Assembly (NCBI GenBank): GCA_004298015.1
Contig: SCSE01000023.1
Coordinates: forward strand, 1 to 54,508
Source: Rhodanobacter sp.
Lineage (GTDB): Bacteria > Pseudomonadota > Gammaproteobacteria > Xanthomonadales > Rhodanobacteraceae
Direction of reading: 5' to 3'
DNA length: 54,508 bases
This document shows, piece after piece, positions 26,558 to 35,744 of the stretch. The notes beneath the pieces were generated by a model. It was given only the letters and a program-made list of their open reading frames with translations, was not told the DNA's origin and made no database searches. The number at the start of each line of letters is the position of its first letter. The stretch's first letter is position 1. The translations under genes were made by a program, and so were the position numbers.

Positions 26558-29500
26558 ATGTCGATTCGCCCCAGCTTCCGTCACGTCGTCCTGATCGCTG
26601 CTCTGCTGCTGGCGAGCGGACAGGTCTGGGCGGCTGAAACGCCTATCCCAGCGAGTGTCACCGGCGCCCTGGAATGGCGTCTGGTCGGGCCGTTCCGTGG
26701 CGGTTGGGCGACCATGGCGGCAGGGGTGCCGACGCAGCCGGACACGTTCTACATCGGTACCGCCGGCGGTGGTATGTGGAAGACCGACGATGCGGGGCGC
26801 ACCTGGCACTCGCTGTTCGACCGCCAGCCAGCGTCGGCGGTGGGTGCACTGGCGGTGGCGCCGTCCGATCCGCAGGTGATTTACGTCGGCACCGGCCAGG
26901 TGGCAGCACGTTACGACATCGGTGCCGGCAATGGCGTGTACCGCTCGGCCGACGGCGGCAAGCACTGGCAGCACATGGGGCTCGATGACAGCCGGCATAT
27001 CGGCAAGATCCTGGTCGATCCCGGGCATCCGGATACCGTGCTGGTCGGCGCGCTCGGTCATTATTTCGGGCCGAACCACGAACGTGGGGTGTTCCGTTCC
27101 ACCGATGGCGGCAAGCACTGGAAGCAGACCTTGTTCATCAATGCCGATACCGGCATCGTCGACATGGCCGCCGACCCATCCAACCCGAAGATTGTCTATG
27201 CGGCGGCGTGGCAGGTGCGCAATTATCCGTGGCTGTCGTATTTTCAGCCCAATGCCGGCCCCGGCAGCGGGCTGTACCGCTCCAGCGACGGCGGCATCAG
27301 CTGGAAGCGCATCGGCGGACACGGCTGGCCGACAGGTTCGCTGGCACGCATCGGTATTGCCACCGCCGGTGGTGGCCGCGTGTATGCGCTGGTGGGCGAT
27401 GCCAGCTCGCCGAAGCAGAGCGGTCTGTACCGCTCCGACGATGGCGGCGCGACGTGGCAGGCGACCAGCCATGCAGGCTGGCTGGCGAATGATTACTTCA
27501 GCCGGATCACCGTCGATCCCACTGACCGCGATCGACTCTATGCGGCCGGGCGGTCGATCCGGCGCTCCGACGACGGCGGAAAAACCTGGCATATCTTCAA
27601 GGGCGCCCCGGGCGGCGACGACTACCATTATCTGTGGATCAACCCGAAAGACCCGCGGCGGATGATCACCGCCAGCGACCAGGGCGCGGTAGTCACGCTC
27701 AACGGCGGGCAGACCTGGGGCAGCTGGTACAACCAGCCGACCGGGCAGTTCTACCATCTCGGTGCCGACAACCGGTTCCCGTACTGGATCTACTCGGGGC
27801 AGCAGGACTCCGGCACGGTCGGCATCGCCAGCCGCAGCGACTACGGTTCGATCTCCTACCGCGACTGGCGACCGGTGGGCGGCGACGAGCGCGACTACGA
27901 CCTGCCCGATCCGGCCGACCCGAACATCGTGTTCGGCTCCGGCCTCGGCGGTCGCGTGTCGCGCTGGAATCGGCTGACCGGGGTGGTGCAGAACGTCGCC
28001 CCGTGGCCGGTCAACAGCTATGGCGAACGCCCCACCGACTTCAGGTACCACTACACCTGGATCACCCCGATCGCGTTCGCGGCCAAGCCACCGTATGCCT
28101 TGTACATGGGCGCACAGGTGTTGTTCCGCACTACCGACCAGGGCGAGCACTGGGACGTGATAAGCCCCAGCTTGAACGGCAGGCTGGCGGGCGCGAAGCA
28201 TTGCGACGGCAACCCCACGCCCGCCGAGGCCAAGGCCTGCGGCTATGGCGTGATCTACACCATTACGCCGTCGCCGCGCGATAACAACGAAATCTGGGTC
28301 GGTACCGACGACGGGCTGATCCAGCTCACCCGTGATGGCGGCAAGCACTGGCGCAACGTCACCCCGAAGGGCATCCCGGCATGGGCCAAGATCAGCACGC
28401 TGGATGTGTCGGCGCTGCAGCCGGGCACCGCCTATGCCGCGGTGGACACGCACCGGAAGGATCAATTTCACCCGCAGGTATGGCGCACGCATGACTACGG
28501 CGTTCACTGGACCGACATCGCGTCGAACTTGCCGCCACACAGCTTCGTCGACGTGGTACGCGCGGACCCGAGGCGGGCAGGGTTGCTGTATGCGGGCACC
28601 GACCGCGGGGTGTTTGTGTCGTTCGATGATGGTGACCACTGGCAATCGCTGCAACGCAACTTGCCGACCGCCTGGGTCCGCGACCTGCTGGTGCACGGCA
28701 ACGACTTGATCGCGGCCACCCAGGGTCGGGCGATCTGGGTGCTCGACGACGTCACGCCGCTGCGCCAGGTGACAGCCGCGATCGCCAGGGCGCCCGTGCA
28801 TCTGTATACGCCGGCAGCGGCGGTGCGTGTGCGTGCCAATGAAAACAAGGACACGCCGCTGCCGCCGGAGACTCCGCTGGGGCAGAATCCGCCTGCCGGG
28901 GCGATCATCGACTACCGTCTGGCCGCTGCCGCGAAGGGACCGGTGACGCTGGATATCCTGGACAGCCATGGCAAGCTGGTACGGCATTTCGCCAGTGACG
29001 CAAAGCCGGTCGAACGTGACGCCAACCGCTACTTCGCCAAGGGCTGGTTGCGCCCCGGTGCGCCGCTGTCGGCGGCGGCTGGCGCGCATCGCTTCGTTTG
29101 GAATCTGCACTACCCGCGTCCGCAGGCGCTGAAGTACGGCTACAGCATCGCCGCGACCTGGGATTCGGACACGCCGCTCACGCCCGAGGGGCCACTGGCG
29201 TTGCCGGGAACCTATCAGGTGGTGTTGCATGTCGACGGCAAGTCGTATCGGGCTCCGCTGGTGCTGAAGATGGATCCGCGGGTGAAACTCGATCGTCCCG
29301 CGCTGGTCGCCGGGCTCGCGTTTTCGCAAAACCTCGGCGCCACCTTGTTGCAGCTGTGGCAGGACGACGGTCAGGTGCAGGCAGTCCGCAAGCAGCTTGC
29401 TGCGCTGGATCGGAAACTGGCCGGCAGCGAGGCGAACAGGCCGTTGCGAGACGCCGTCGAGGCCTTGCGCCACAAGACCGACCCACTGGTCACGGGCAGC

Positions 29501-29752
29501 GGCGAGAAGAGTTTCAATCTGGCGGCGATGAACGACGCGCTGACCGGAATCGCCACCGACGTCGAAGGCTCGGATCGCGCGCCGACCGACGGTCAGCGCC
29601 AGGCGTATGCAGAATATCGCTTGAATCTGGCGCTGGCTCAGCAGCAATGGCAGGCGATCCAGTCGACCGATCTGCCACCGCTCAACAGCCGGTTGCGTGC
29701 AGCCGGTTTCAGCGCCGTCACGGTGCCAGCAGCAAGGAATGCAGCGAATTGA
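26558..29752 (+). CDS. Secreted sortilin/VPS10-type BNR-repeat glycosyl-hydrolase-like protein (paralogue 2)
   Basis: The product is 1064 residues from ATG 26558 (AGGTG upstream), with signal peptide VVLIAALLLASGQVWAA. As in the 13472-16591 gene, the first 700 residues form beta-propeller blades with Asp-boxes (TDDAGRTW, SADGGKHW, STDGGKHW, SSDGGISW, SDDGGATW, SDDGGKTW), and a helical C-terminal region follows. Matching segments such as LEWRLVGPFRGG here and LDWRLIGPFRGG there show they are paralogues. Substrate unknown; proposed roles for the family range from glycan binding to peptidase-like folds. It is transcribed alone after a terminator. A 1117-residue frame opposite this gene is an artefact of high GC. 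Confidence 0.8.
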   Translation: MSIRPSFRHVVLIAALLLASGQVWAAETPIPASVTGALEWRLVGPFRGGWATMAAGVPTQPDTFYIGTAGGGMWKTDDAGRTWHSLFDRQPASAVGALAVAPSDPQVIYVGTGQVAARYDIGAGNGVYRSADGGKHWQHMGLDDSRHIGKILVDPGHPDTVLVGALGHYFGPNHERGVFRSTDGGKHWKQTLFINADTGIVDMAADPSNPKIVYAAAWQVRNYPWLSYFQPNAGPGSGLYRSSDGGISWKRIGGHGWPTGSLARIGIATAGGGRVYALVGDASSPKQSGLYRSDDGGATWQATSHAGWLANDYFSRITVDPTDRDRLYAAGRSIRRSDDGGKTWHIFKGAPGGDDYHYLWINPKDPRRMITASDQGAVVTLNGGQTWGSWYNQPTGQFYHLGADNRFPYWIYSGQQDSGTVGIASRSDYGSISYRDWRPVGGDERDYDLPDPADPNIVFGSGLGGRVSRWNRLTGVVQNVAPWPVNSYGERPTDFRYHYTWITPIAFAAKPPYALYMGAQVLFRTTDQGEHWDVISPSLNGRLAGAKHCDGNPTPAEAKACGYGVIYTITPSPRDNNEIWVGTDDGLIQLTRDGGKHWRNVTPKGIPAWAKISTLDVSALQPGTAYAAVDTHRKDQFHPQVWRTHDYGVHWTDIASNLPPHSFVDVVRADPRRAGLLYAGTDRGVFVSFDDGDHWQSLQRNLPTAWVRDLLVHGNDLIAATQGRAIWVLDDVTPLRQVTAAIARAPVHLYTPAAAVRVRANENKDTPLPPETPLGQNPPAGAIIDYRLAAAAKGPVTLDILDSHGKLVRHFASDAKPVERDANRYFAKGWLRPGAPLSAAAGAHRFVWNLHYPRPQALKYGYSIAATWDSDTPLTPEGPLALPGTYQVVLHVDGKSYRAPLVLKMDPRVKLDRPALVAGLAFSQNLGATLLQLWQDDGQVQAVRKQLAALDRKLAGSEANRPLRDAVEALRHKTDPLVTGSGEKSFNLAAMNDALTGIATDVEGSDRAPTDGQRQAYAEYRLNLALAQQQWQAIQSTDLPPLNSRLRAAGFSAVTVPAARNAAN

Positions 29753-29880
29753 GCGGGTGTTTGGACGTCCGTAACGCCGAGGCATGTATTCTTGCAGTCT
29801 GTTGCATCTTGCTCACGGCGCGCCTGCGTGCCGGGGCAGGTTGCTGATTCATCCACCGGACAGACAGGTAAAACCAGCGC

Positions 29881-30705
29881 ATGCAGTCCATTGAAACCCT
29901 GATCGACGACGCCTTCGAGCGTCGCAATGAACTTGGCTCCGCCGAGATCGAAGCCCGTCTGCACCCAGCCGTCGAGCAAGTACTGGAGTTGCTCGAGTCC
30001 GGCGAGCATCGTGTCGCCGAGCCGGATGGAAACGGTGGCTGGAAGGTGAACCAGTGGCTCAAGAAGGCGGTGTTGCTGTATTTCCGCATCAGTGCGAACC
30101 AGGTGGTCAATGGCGGCTCGGCGCTGGCCTTCGACAAGGTGCCGCTGCGCTTCGCCCACGGCAACGAGGCCGAACTGCAGGAGCTGGGCGCGCGGGTGGT
30201 ACCCGGTGCGCTGGTGCGCCGCGGCGCGCACATCGCCAGGGACGCCGTGCTGATGCCCAGCTACGTCAATATCGGCGCGCACGTGGGCGCCGGCACGATG
30301 GTCGATACCTGGGCCACGGTCGGCTCCTGCGCACAGATCGGCGCGGGCGTGCACTTGTCCGGCGGTGTCGGCATCGGTGGCGTGTTGGAACCACTGCAGG
30401 CGAACCCGACCATCATTGAGGACAACTGCTTCATTGGTGCACGTTCGGAAGTGGTCGAAGGCGTCATCGTCGAGCGTGGCAGCGTGATCGGCATGGGCGT
30501 ATTCCTCGGCCAGTCCACGCGCATCTACAACCGCGCCAGCGGTGAGGTCAGCTACGGCCGCATTCCGGCCGGCAGCGTGGTGGTCGCTGGCAGCCTGCCG
30601 GCGAAGGACGGCAGCCACAGTCTGTACGCGGCCATCATCGTCAAGCAGGTGGACGAAAAAACCCGCAGCAAGACCGGTATCAACGAATTGTTGCGCGCCG
30701 TGTAG
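29881..30705 (+). CDS. dapD: 2,3,4,5-tetrahydropyridine-2,6-dicarboxylate N-succinyltransferase
   Basis: The product is 274 residues, exactly the E. coli DapD size. DapD transfers succinyl from succinyl-CoA to tetrahydrodipicolinate in the succinylase route to meso-diaminopimelate and lysine, in the cytosol. The N-terminal helical domain ([20 protein letters not shown]) is followed by a left-handed beta-helix of hexapeptide repeats ([56 protein letters not shown]). The C-terminal cap ends [11 protein letters not shown]. It works with dapE 0.5 kb downstream in the same direction, an order seen in related genomes. Confidence 0.95.
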   Translation: MQSIETLIDDAFERRNELGSAEIEARLHPAVEQVLELLESGEHRVAEPDGNGGWKVNQWLKKAVLLYFRISANQVVNGGSALAFDKVPLRFAHGNEAELQELGARVVPGALVRRGAHIARDAVLMPSYVNIGAHVGAGTMVDTWATVGSCAQIGAGVHLSGGVGIGGVLEPLQANPTIIEDNCFIGARSEVVEGVIVERGSVIGMGVFLGQSTRIYNRASGEVSYGRIPAGSVVVAGSLPAKDGSHSLYAAIIVKQVDEKTRSKTGINELLRAV

Positions 30706-30784
30706 GCGCGTACCTGGTTGGCGATCACGGTCGCATGGCTGTATCTATTGCCCCACACGTTTTCGCTCAAAGGCAACCATGTCT

Positions 30785-30808
30785 TCGCCCACAGGGTGGG
30801 CTCCTACA
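30785..30808. repeat. REP-like element just before the ArsC-like gene
   Basis: TCGCCCACAGGGTGGGCTCC followed by TACA is the reverse complement of a TGTAGGAGCCCACC...GTGGGCGA element, a REP type widespread in Pseudomonas and Xanthomonadales. The GCCCAC/GTGGGC arms can form a hairpin. It ends 2 nt before the GGAAA ribosome-binding site of the next gene. Confidence 0.5.
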
Positions 30809-30818
30809 GGAAATCCGC

Positions 30819-31178
30819 ATGAGCGAACCCATCGTCTATGGTCTGCCCAACTGCGATACCTGCCGCAAGGCACGCAACTGGCTGGGCCGCTTCGAGGTTG
30901 CCCACGACTTCATCGATTACCGCGCCAATCCAGTGCCGGCCGATGTCCTGAAGCAGTGGGCGCAGCAGCTTGGCGGTTGGGAGAAGCTGGTCAACAAGTC
31001 CTCCACCACCTGGCGCAATCTGCTGCCGCAGCGCAAGAACCCCGGCAGCGATCCGGAGTGGACCCTGCTGCTGCGCGAGCATCCGGCGCTGGTCCGTCGG
31101 CCGGTGGTGGTGCTGGGTGACGGTGCGGTCAGCGTGGGTTTCACCGACAACGGCTTCAAGAAGCTGTTCGATCGATAG
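30819..31178 (+). CDS. yffB: ArsC/Spx-family thiol reductase-like protein (YffB type)
   Basis: The product is 119 residues, with AGGAAA before ATG 30819. It has a thioredoxin-like ArsC fold with CDTCRKA giving a Cys12-x-x-Cys15 pair, and [16 protein letters not shown] near the C-terminus where ArsC-family members carry the cis-Pro. E. coli YffB is a small glutathione-dependent reductase of this family. Arsenate reduction is unlikely because no ars genes are nearby. It lies between dapD and dapE, a positional association known in other gammaproteobacteria. The role there is unknown. Confidence 0.75.
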   Translation: MSEPIVYGLPNCDTCRKARNWLGRFEVAHDFIDYRANPVPADVLKQWAQQLGGWEKLVNKSSTTWRNLLPQRKNPGSDPEWTLLLREHPALVRRPVVVLGDGAVSVGFTDNGFKKLFDR

Positions 31179-31185
31179 GTGGGCG

Positions 31186-32826
31186 ATGAAGGTTCTGGTC
31201 TTCGGCAACTCCGGCTCCGGAAAAAGTACCTATGCCAGGGCGCTTGCCGACCGCCATGGATTGGTTCATCTCGATCTCGACACGATTGTGTGGCAGCCGG
31301 GTCAGCTGGCGGTGCAGCGGCCAGCTGACAAGATCGCCGCATCGTTGCAGGCGTTCATCGCCGCCAACCCGAGGTGGGTCGTCGAAGGTTGCTACGGCGA
31401 GCTGGTGGAGATGGCAGTCGGACAGTGCAGCGAGCTGGTGTTCCTCAATCCCGGGGTGGAAACCTGCCTTGCCAACAATGCGCGACGGCCGTGGGAGCCG
31501 CACAAGTACGCCTCCCCCGAGCAGCAGGCGACGCTGCTGGATAACCTGCAGCGCTGGGTTGCCGACTATTATCGACGCGATGACGCATGGTCGTTCCGTC
31601 GGCACCGACAGATTTTCGACGCCTATGCGGGCGAAAAAGCCGAATACCTTGCGGCGCCGCCTACTGAGACAAATCCCGCCATGTCCGATGTGCTTGAGCT
31701 CACCTGTAACCTGATCCGCCGTCGTTCGGTGACCCCCGACGACGCCGGATGCCTGCCATTGATTGCCGAGCGTCTGTCGCGCGCAGGTTTCCAGATCGAA
31801 CACTTGCGCCATGGCGAGGTCGACAACCTGTGGGCGACCCACGGCCAGCGCGACGCGCCGGGAAACCATCCGACCCTGGCCTTGCTGGGGCACACCGACG
31901 TGGTGCCCAGCGGGCCGGAAGCCAGCTGGCAGAGTCCGCCGTTTGAGCCAACCTTTCGCGATGGCCGTCTATACGGCCGCGGCGCAGCGGACATGAAGGG
32001 CGCGGTGGCGGCGATGGTGGTGGCGTTGGAGCGTTTCGTGGCGACTCATCCGGATCATCGGGGACGGGTTGGCCTGTTGCTGACCAGCGACGAAGAGGGT
32101 GTGGCGATCGATGGCGTGCGCAAGGTGGTGGAGCAGTTCCGCGGTCGTGGCGAGCAGATCGACTGGTGCGTGGTCGGCGAGCCGTCGGCAAAAGCACGGC
32201 TCGGCGATCTGATCCGGGTAGGTCGACGTGGCTCGCTGTCGGCGACGCTCACGGTGCGTGGCGTGCAGGGACATGTCGCCTATCCGGACCAAGCCCTGAA
32301 TCCGATCCATGCGTTCGCGCCGGCGCTGGCGGAACTGACGGCCGAGCACTGGGATGATGGCAATGCCGACTTTCCGCCGACCTCGTTGCAGGTCTCCAAC
32401 CTGCACGCGGGTACCGGCGCCAACAATGTGATTCCGGGGGAGCTGCAGGCGCTGTTCAATTTTCGCTTCAGTACCGCCAGTCGAGCAGGGGATCTGCGTG
32501 CACGTGCCGAGGCGATCCTGCGCCGGCACGGCCTGGATTTCCAGGTCGACTGGCAGCTTTCGGGCGAACCTTTCCTGACCCCGCCTGGCGGATTGCTGCG
32601 GCAGACCGTGGTGGCGGTGTGCCGTGAGCTGTGCGGCATCGAGCCGGAACAGAGTACCGGCGGCGGCACCTCCGACGGGCGTTTCGTGGCCTTGCTGGGT
32701 ACCGAAGTGGTCGAGCTCGGCCCGGTCAACGCCACCATCCACAAGGTCGACGAGTGTGTGGCGGTGCAGGATCTCGAAGCCCTTCCTGCGCTGTATGGCG
32801 CAGTCTGCGAACGGTTGCTGGGTTAG
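31186..32826 (+). CDS. dapE: In-frame fusion of P-loop nucleotide kinase and succinyl-diaminopimelate desuccinylase
   Basis: One uninterrupted frame of 546 codons joins two modules. Residues 1-165 look like an adenylate-kinase-related P-loop protein with Walker [10 protein letters not shown] (7-15), HLDLDTIVW and [18 protein letters not shown]. From Met166 (31681) the sequence is a complete DapE of 381 residues. Its metal and catalytic sites are [42 protein letters not shown] and [12 protein letters not shown]. DapE removes succinate from N-succinyl-LL-diaminopimelate. Normally the two are separate. Either this is a true fusion, a frameshift near 31660 removed the kinase stop (a TGA is present in another frame at 31665-31667), or dapE is also translated from 31681. 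The DapE function is certain; the fusion is seen in sequence but its reality at protein level is not. Confidence 0.85.
   Translation: MKVLVFGNSGSGKSTYARALADRHGLVHLDLDTIVWQPGQLAVQRPADKIAASLQAFIAANPRWVVEGCYGELVEMAVGQCSELVFLNPGVETCLANNARRPWEPHKYASPEQQATLLDNLQRWVADYYRRDDAWSFRRHRQIFDAYAGEKAEYLAAPPTETNPAMSDVLELTCNLIRRRSVTPDDAGCLPLIAERLSRAGFQIEHLRHGEVDNLWATHGQRDAPGNHPTLALLGHTDVVPSGPEASWQSPPFEPTFRDGRLYGRGAADMKGAVAAMVVALERFVATHPDHRGRVGLLLTSDEEGVAIDGVRKVVEQFRGRGEQIDWCVVGEPSAKARLGDLIRVGRRGSLSATLTVRGVQGHVAYPDQALNPIHAFAPALAELTAEHWDDGNADFPPTSLQVSNLHAGTGANNVIPGELQALFNFRFSTASRAGDLRARAEAILRRHGLDFQVDWQLSGEPFLTPPGGLLRQTVVAVCRELCGIEPEQSTGGGTSDGRFVALLGTEVVELGPVNATIHKVDECVAVQDLEALPALYGAVCERLLG
31681..31683 (+). 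other. Alternative internal dapE start
   Basis: This ATG opens [20 protein letters not shown], the expected N-terminus of stand-alone DapE, giving 381 residues (31681-32826). No clear Shine-Dalgarno precedes it (ACTGAGACAAATCCCGCC), which slightly favours translation as a fusion or by coupling. Confidence 0.45.
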
Positions 32827-32857
32827 CCGGTGGCAGAGGGCTGAGCCTGCCATGGCA

Positions 32858-32883
32858 CAAAAACGGCCCGCTCAACGGGTATG
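32858..32883 (-). terminator. Weak terminator candidate at the end of the pel operon
   Basis: Read on the minus strand, CCCG-TTGAG-CGGG is followed 3 nt later by TTTTT. The stem is only four G-C pairs and includes the pelG stop codon, so this is a weak call for the 45-nt gap between convergent dapE and pelG. Confidence 0.25.
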
Positions 32884-34245
32884 CATGAAGGTCTCGAAGT
32901 TGAGTCGGTCGAGGCGGCGGTTGACCAGCGGCAGCGCCACCATCGTCGCAATCAGCATGCCGGCGGCGAAGCCGTAACCGTAGAAATACGGGCCCAGCAC
33001 GATGCTGGCATACGAGCATCCGGCGTTGGCGACCAGCATCACGGCGGTGATCAAGACGGTTTCACGCAGGTCGTCGAGGTAGAACAGGACGTTCAGTGCC
33101 GCCATCACCAGCAGTTGCAGCATCACGCCGACCGAAATGATCGCCAGCTGACCGCTGTACAGCACCGAGATGTTCAGCGCCGGCAGGATGGTGCGGGCAA
33201 ACGCGATCAGCACGAGCAAGGTCAGCCCCTGGGTGCCCAGGATGTCGCGAATGCCATGGCGCGCGGCCAGGATCATCTCGCGACGCTGCTGTTCGATGGC
33301 TGCCAGCGTGCCACCACCGCGTACCAGGGTGAAATAGCGGTCGTAGGCGCGCACGAAGTCGACCTCCATGCGCAGCAGAAATACCGCCATGCCCGGCACG
33401 ATGGTGAGATAGGCCAGGAAGGTCGGGGTGTCGTAGATCACCGAGCTCTGCAACACCCCGATAACGCGATGGCCGGTGGCGGGGTCCAGCCAGAAGATGA
33501 ATTTGTCGACCCACACCCCGGCGTTGAAAAGGATTCCGGCAGGGATCAGCCACAGACGGCTTTTCTGGTTGCGGAAGAAATCCAGGTCGACCAGCTGGGT
33601 CGGCGGGTATTCCTTCCAGATCAGCCGCGACATGCCCAGCACCAGCACCAGCTGGCCGGCCACGAAACCGGTCAACAGGCCCTCCATGCCGAACGGTCGA
33701 AGCCACAGAGCCAGCACCACCACGGTGCCATAGCCGGCCGAGTAGATAGTGAGCACCGCGCGGAACTGCTTCAGGCCGGACAGCAGCACGGTCAGAATCC
33801 AGACCATGCACAGCAGCATGAAGCCGCTGATCATCAGCCATCGATAGGCTACCGAGGTGCCGGGAAACAGCATCAGCATGGCGACACTGACCAGCGCCGT
33901 AGCCGGCAGTAGCAACACCAGCAACGCGCCGGTCAGGTTCGGCACCACGCACTCGGGTCGGCGCTCGAACAGGCGGTCGGCGACATAGCGGGTATAGATC
34001 AACTGGAAGCCACCGGTATAGATCAGCGACAACGCGATCAGCCAGGTCACGCTGACCTGAAACTGGGTGATCTGCACTGACGGGATCACGAAGCCGATGC
34101 TGAGCATGCCCAGCATCAGGATTGCCGCGATCGACAACACCCACGGACCGCTGCTGACAATCCCGGCGTAGGCATAGGCACGCAGCAGGCCGAGGTAGGT
34201 CTCGCTGCGGCTGAGCCGTCTGAGTTCGAAGCCGATACCCGCCAT
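32872..34245 (-). CDS. pelG: Pel polysaccharide inner-membrane transporter PelG
   Basis: The product is 457 residues, against 456 for P. aeruginosa PelG. It is a polytopic membrane protein with about 12 helices, starting MAGIGFELRRLSRSETYLG and including GIVSSGPWVLSIAAILMLGM and AGCSYASIVLGPYFYGYGFA. PelG belongs to the MATE/Wzx-like flippase superfamily. With PelD, PelE and PelF it forms the synthase complex that moves the growing GalNAc-rich polymer across the inner membrane. The start overlaps the pelF stop by one base (TGATG), so translation is coupled. It is the last gene of the operon, which runs right to left. Confidence 0.95.
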   Translation of the reverse strand: MAGIGFELRRLSRSETYLGLLRAYAYAGIVSSGPWVLSIAAILMLGMLSIGFVIPSVQITQFQVSVTWLIALSLIYTGGFQLIYTRYVADRLFERRPECVVPNLTGALLVLLLPATALVSVAMLMLFPGTSVAYRWLMISGFMLLCMVWILTVLLSGLKQFRAVLTIYSAGYGTVVVLALWLRPFGMEGLLTGFVAGQLVLVLGMSRLIWKEYPPTQLVDLDFFRNQKSRLWLIPAGILFNAGVWVDKFIFWLDPATGHRVIGVLQSSVIYDTPTFLAYLTIVPGMAVFLLRMEVDFVRAYDRYFTLVRGGGTLAAIEQQRREMILAARHGIRDILGTQGLTLLVLIAFARTILPALNISVLYSGQLAIISVGVMLQLLVMAALNVLFYLDDLRETVLITAVMLVANAGCSYASIVLGPYFYGYGFAAGMLIATMVALPLVNRRLDRLNFETFMHTR

Positions 34246-35744
34246 CAGCGGATCGCCTCGCGGAAGATCCGATCGAAGGTTGCCAGCATGGTCAGTCGGT
34301 CATAGCGACGTTCGACACGCGCAATGGCCGTCTCCACCGCTGCGCGGTAGCGCGCCGGATCGCCCAGCAGCGACAGGACATGCTGCGCCAGGCCGTCAGG
34401 ATCGGCGAGTCCGGCGACGCCGCCCGCCGAACCTGGCACATCGTCGTCGTTGCCGCTGCCCTCGATCATTTCGCGGCAGGCGCCCACGTCGGTGGTGACC
34501 GCGGGTATACCCGCGGCGAAGCCCTCGAGGACCGAAAGCGGAAGCCCTTCGCTGACCGAACTGAGCACGTTGACGCCGACCTTGGGCAGCAGCTCCTCGA
34601 CCCGGCAGAACCCCAGAAACTTGACCGTGTCCTCCAGTTCCAGAGACAGCACCAGCTCCCGACATTCGAGCACATAGGGCGGGTCTTCCTCGGTGGGTCC
34701 GGCGATCCAGGCTTGCAGTTGCGGCAGCTGTTGTCGGGCGATCGCCGCCGCGCGGATGAAATTCTTGATGTCCTTGATCGGCACCACCCGTCCGATCAGC
34801 GCCATCACCTGCGGTACCGGTGCATCCGGTGGCCGGCGCAGACCCGCAAAACGCGAGATCTCCACACCATTGGGAATGATCCGGGTGCGTTCGGCTTCCG
34901 CGCCATCGAGCACTTGCTGGCGGCGCGCGCGATCGAACAGGCTGATCACCGGGTTCGCCTTGCTGTAGCACTGTCGGCTCGCGGTCTCGAAGAACTTCAC
35001 CCACAGCGAGCGCAGGTGGCTGATTTCCGACTGGTCAGTTTGCAGAAAATTGCGGTGGTCGCGAATCCAGTCCGCATTCATCATGTCGATGCGGCGTTCG
35101 CGTGTGTAGATGCCGTGCTCCATCAACACAAAAGGCGTGTTGCGCTCGTTGGCGAGCATTGCGCCGAGCAGTCCCGCGTAACCGGTCGATGGCGAAAAGA
35201 GCATGCGCGCGGCAGGCGTTTGCGCGGCAATCCTGCCGAGCAGCCAGAGCGGCGCATGCAGGTTGCGCACGGTCCAGAAATAGTCGACGAACGACTCGGC
35301 AAGTGCAGAGGCTTCATAGCAGCCGGTCAGGTAGTTCCAGGCACTTTCGCTCTCCAGGAACATCGCATGGCCGACCGGGCAGGCCGGATCGGAGAGCTCC
35401 CTGCTGCTCGGCATGTCCGGCTGGCTGGTCTGCAGCTTGTCATGGAAGGCCGCGATGGCGCTCTCCATGCCGGGATTTGGCCTGCGATGGGCGCGACTGG
35501 TGCGGTGGGTTGGCTCCTGTCCCTTGTCGAACAGAAAGTGGCTTTGTACCTGGACCACGTTGGGCGGCATCTCGTAGCGCCAGCCTTCGTAGTCTTCCTC
35601 GCGCGAGCCGAGAAAGACCACGCCGAAGCGGTAGTGATCTAGGCCGCGGATGACGCCGTGCATCCACGACGAGACCCCGCCCTTGATGTAGGGATAGGTG
35701 CCTTCGAGCAGCAGCAGAATGTCGATTTCGGGCGCTGTAGTCAT
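34245..35744 (-). CDS. pelF: Pel polysaccharide glycosyltransferase PelF (GT4)
   Basis: The product is 499 residues, against 507 in P. aeruginosa. It is a cytosolic GT-B glycosyltransferase of family GT4 that polymerises the Pel chain from UDP-sugars. The N-terminal donor-side start is DILLLLEGTYPYIKGGVSSW. The C-terminal domain has RIIPNGVEISRF, ALIGRVVPIKDIKNFIRAA and the EX7E catalytic motif in SEGLPLSVLEGFAAGIP. ATG 35744 overlaps the pelE stop by 4 nt (ATGA). Upstream in-frame codons to 35945 encode non-family sequence over pelE and are not used. No membrane helices are visible; it would bind PelDEG. Confidence 0.95.
   Translation of the reverse strand: MTTAPEIDILLLLEGTYPYIKGGVSSWMHGVIRGLDHYRFGVVFLGSREEDYEGWRYEMPPNVVQVQSHFLFDKGQEPTHRTSRAHRRPNPGMESAIAAFHDKLQTSQPDMPSSRELSDPACPVGHAMFLESESAWNYLTGCYEASALAESFVDYFWTVRNLHAPLWLLGRIAAQTPAARMLFSPSTGYAGLLGAMLANERNTPFVLMEHGIYTRERRIDMMNADWIRDHRNFLQTDQSEISHLRSLWVKFFETASRQCYSKANPVISLFDRARRQQVLDGAEAERTRIIPNGVEISRFAGLRRPPDAPVPQVMALIGRVVPIKDIKNFIRAAAIARQQLPQLQAWIAGPTEEDPPYVLECRELVLSLELEDTVKFLGFCRVEELLPKVGVNVLSSVSEGLPLSVLEGFAAGIPAVTTDVGACREMIEGSGNDDDVPGSAGGVAGLADPDGLAQHVLSLLGDPARYRAAVETAIARVERRYDRLTMLATFDRIFREAIR

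Noticed and set aside
26432..29785. A 1117-residue open frame on the minus strand opposite the BNR paralogue
   Set aside because: It runs antiparallel to a gene with clear signal peptide and Asp-box repeats; its translation is His/Arg/Val-rich without motifs, typical of GC-rich antisense frames.
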